Below, in pieces: positions 6,758 to 8,098 of a stretch of 8,098 nt of DNA. The translations under genes and the position numbers were made by a program. The stretch covers positions 1 to 8,098 of the forward strand of contig DAOVWI010000092.1 of assembly GCA_030636765.1 (NCBI GenBank), in the 5' to 3' direction. Each line of letters starts with the position of its first letter. The first letter of the stretch is position 1. The DNA is from Gemmatimonadales bacterium. Its GTDB lineage: Bacteria; Gemmatimonadota; Gemmatimonadetes; Palauibacterales; Palauibacteraceae. The notes under the pieces were generated by a model. It was not told the origin of the DNA and ran no database searches. It saw nothing but the letters and a program-made list of their open reading frames with translations.

Positions 6758-6911
6758 AAGGCTGTTCCCAAGCCTCACGCGCGGGCCTCGCGCCCCGACC
6801 TACGCCCACCACCAACACACAGGCCCCTACCTCCGCTTTATCGGCGCTTGACCGCACCCGGCGACCGTTCTCCTGACCGCGCGAGAAGTGCGCGGAAGCC
6901 AGGAGGACCGG
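6758..6911. other. Intergenic region after the SARP gene
   Basis: Two small inverted repeats follow the stop codon: AGGCT/AGCCT (6759-6763 with 6771-6775) and GCGCG/CGCGC (6779-6783 with 6789-6793). Neither is followed by a T run, so an intrinsic terminator is not supported. TTGACC at 6848-6853 resembles a -35 box but has no fitting -10. The next gene's promoter probably lies here but I cannot place it. Confidence 0.35.
6901..6906 (+). promoter_or_regulatory. Strong Shine-Dalgarno (AGGAGG) of the Tat small-subunit gene
   Basis: A perfect AGGAGG lies 5 bases before the ATG at 6912. It decides the start in favour of 6912 over the upstream in-frame GTG at 6888. Confidence 0.8.
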
Positions 6912-7514
6912 ATGAGCTCGACCCACACGCCCCAATCCGCACCGAACGTGTCACGCCGCGAGGCCGTGCGGCGAATGGCCGTCGTGGGAGCCGGGCTCAC
7001 GGCGGGGCTCGCGGCTGGCTGCACACCGCTGCGCATCGGCCTCGCCATGTATCCCCACAGGTACGACACGGATCCGGACATCGGCAATCGAGTGCTGCGA
7101 GCGTTCGTGACCACGGTGATCCCCGGCGCGCGGGCCACGACCCCGGATCTGATTCGCGTCTACGAGGACGACTATTACCCGCTCACCCCGTACCGCGGCT
7201 ATCTGATCTACGACCTGTGCGAGCGCGCCGATCGGCTCTTCGACACGAAGCTGTTCAGCGACCTCGACGCCGGGCAGCGGATCCGGATCCTTCAGGACGC
7301 GCTCTCCGCTGACAAGACGACGAGACGACTGTACGAGGGCGCGATCTTCCTCGCCCAGATCTCCTGCTACGCGGGGATCTACGATGACGCGGGCGGTTGC
7401 GAGCTCATCGACTTCCACGGCGCGTCGGGGATCCTCCCACTCGCGGAACAGACCTACCCGGCCCCCGAACGCTACTTCGCCCGCCGCCTCACGGCCGACG
7501 GCAACTACGCCTGA
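6912..7514 (+). CDS. Twin-arginine signal protein, gluconate 2-dehydrogenase subunit 3-like (small subunit of GMC dehydrogenase)
   Basis: A 200-residue exported protein. The N-terminus has a twin-arginine-like motif SRREAVRRM (14-22), a hydrophobic stretch (23-35) and LAAGC (33-37), which could be a weak lipobox with Cys37 as the lipid site. The mature part has the pattern VLRAFVTTVIPGA near its start, then helices and a Tyr-rich segment (YYPLTPYRGYLIYDL); this is typical of small subunits paired with GMC dehydrogenases (gluconate 2-dehydrogenase subunit 3 family, or the gamma subunit of FAD-glucose dehydrogenase). In those enzymes the small subunit assists maturation and export of the catalytic subunit. 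The GMC gene follows 17 bases later, which supports the pairing. The family assignment is by context and overall pattern and is less certain than the Tat signal. Confidence 0.7.
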   Translation: MSSTHTPQSAPNVSRREAVRRMAVVGAGLTAGLAAGCTPLRIGLAMYPHRYDTDPDIGNRVLRAFVTTVIPGARATTPDLIRVYEDDYYPLTPYRGYLIYDLCERADRLFDTKLFSDLDAGQRIRILQDALSADKTTRRLYEGAIFLAQISCYAGIYDDAGGCELIDFHGASGILPLAEQTYPAPERYFARRLTADGNYA

Positions 7515-7531
7515 CCGGCGACCGAGGACGG

Positions 7532-8098
7532 ATGAAAACGATTAAGTCGGACGTGTTGATCATCGGCAGCGGCTTCGGGGCCGCGGCCCCGGCACTTCGG
7601 CTGAGCCGCGCCGGCCTCCGGGTCACGGTGCTCGAGAAGGGACCTCTCCTCAAAGGCCCGGCGGATTTCAAGCAGACCCAGGACCCGAGGTATCTGCTGA
7701 AGTACCTGAAGGGGCTCTCCGGCGAGAACATCAACTTCACGTACGCGGAGGCGTTGGGCGGGGGCTCGGGCTTCTACGAGATGGTGTCCCTACGCGCGCC
7801 CACTCTCGCGTTCGAGCAAACCGATGGGTCGGGCCGGCCGATCTGGCCGACCGGCGTCGATCGGGCGGCCCTGGATCCACACTACGAGCTGGCGGAAGAG
7901 ATGCTGCGCGTTCGGCAGCTCGACCGCGACAGGATCCCGAAGACGGGCCTGGTCTTCTCGCTGATGATGAAGAGGCTCGGCTACTCCTGCGAACGGTGCC
8001 GCTACGCGGTGGTCGGGTGCGTCGGCAGCGGCTACTGCGTCACGGGCTGCATCTACGGGGCGAAGCAGACGCTCCACATGAACTACCTGCCGCAGGCA
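7532..8098 (+). CDS. GMC-family FAD-dependent oxidoreductase, N-terminal 189 residues, partial
   Basis: Catalytic subunit of a GMC (glucose-methanol-choline) dehydrogenase; the frame stays open to the right edge. It starts MKTIKSDVLIIGSGFGAAAP, where GSGFGA (12-17) is the dinucleotide-binding loop for FAD, and VTVLEKG (about 32-38) ends the Rossmann unit with the ribose-binding Glu. ALGGGSGFYEMVSLRAP is the GMC 'GG(G)S' flavin region. Further on lie Cys153, Cys156, Cys163, Cys169 and Cys173, then GAKQTL..NYL, as in Cys-containing GMC dehydrogenases. Cys163-x5-Cys169-x3-Cys173 resembles the Fe-S cluster motif of bacterial FAD-glucose dehydrogenase. No signal peptide is present, so export would rely on the Tat small subunit encoded 17 bases upstream. 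The ATG has GAGGA (7524-7528) just before it. The substrate (sugar, alcohol or sterol) cannot be told because the substrate-binding and catalytic His region is outside the window. Confidence 0.88.
   Translation, partial: MKTIKSDVLIIGSGFGAAAPALRLSRAGLRVTVLEKGPLLKGPADFKQTQDPRYLLKYLKGLSGENINFTYAEALGGGSGFYEMVSLRAPTLAFEQTDGSGRPIWPTGVDRAALDPHYELAEEMLRVRQLDRDRIPKTGLVFSLMMKRLGYSCERCRYAVVGCVGSGYCVTGCIYGAKQTLHMNYLPQA

Noticed and set aside
6759..6793. Two short hairpins after the regulator gene as a terminator
   Set aside because: Stems are only 5 base pairs and no T run follows; such repeats are expected by chance in GC-rich DNA.
6848..6853. TTGACC as a -35 box for the small-subunit gene
   Set aside because: No -10-like hexamer lies 16-18 bases downstream (the sequence there is GC-rich, around TCCTGA).
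6888..6911. Upstream GTG start for the small subunit
   Set aside because: It overlaps the AGGAGG ribosome site that serves the ATG at 6912; the later start puts the twin-arginine motif at a usual position.

Overview
This is a GC-rich bacterial chromosomal window with dense, mostly co-directional genes and frequent non-ATG starts. The best lineage guess is Gemmatimonadota or a relative. That rests on a Ser/Thr kinase of the 'kinase, one membrane helix, TolB-N-like domain, TPR' layout, a YpdA-type oxidoreductase, and a two-subunit GMC dehydrogenase. The guess is inference from protein architecture, not from a marker gene. I see no tRNA, rRNA, CRISPR array, insertion sequence or prophage.

Layout. 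The left part (1-1698) lies on the minus strand and reads right to left: a YpdA-like FAD/NAD(P)H disulfide reductase (709-1698), ribosomal protein L31 with an unusual acidic tail (277-657), and the 5' end of prfA, release factor 1 (240 to beyond position 1). The right part lies on the plus strand. It begins after a divergent intergenic region with a receptor-like Ser/Thr kinase (open frame 1899-4862), overlapped by 4 bases by a SARP/BTAD-type regulator with an AAA ATPase (4859-6757). After a 154-base gap come a twin-arginine-signal small subunit (6912-7514) and a GMC oxidoreductase (7532 to beyond 8098).

How the genes work together. rpmE-prfA is a common housekeeping translation pair; ypdA just upstream suggests low-molecular-weight thiol redox maintenance. 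The kinase and SARP overlap and are probably translationally coupled. The pair recalls the AfsK/AfsR idea known from Streptomyces, but here the TPR part sits on the membrane kinase and the regulator ends after its ATPase. The last two genes resemble the small subunit and catalytic subunit of periplasmic FAD-dependent sugar or alcohol dehydrogenases. The small subunit carries the export signal and the catalytic subunit has none, so the two may be exported together.

The most interesting points are the overlapping kinase-SARP module, the kinase's missing canonical start (an ATC sits at ideal distance from a strong ribosome binding site), the Cys-to-Ile change in the YpdA flavin motif, the acidic repeat tail on L31, and an Fe-S-like Cys-x5-Cys-x3-Cys motif in the GMC subunit.
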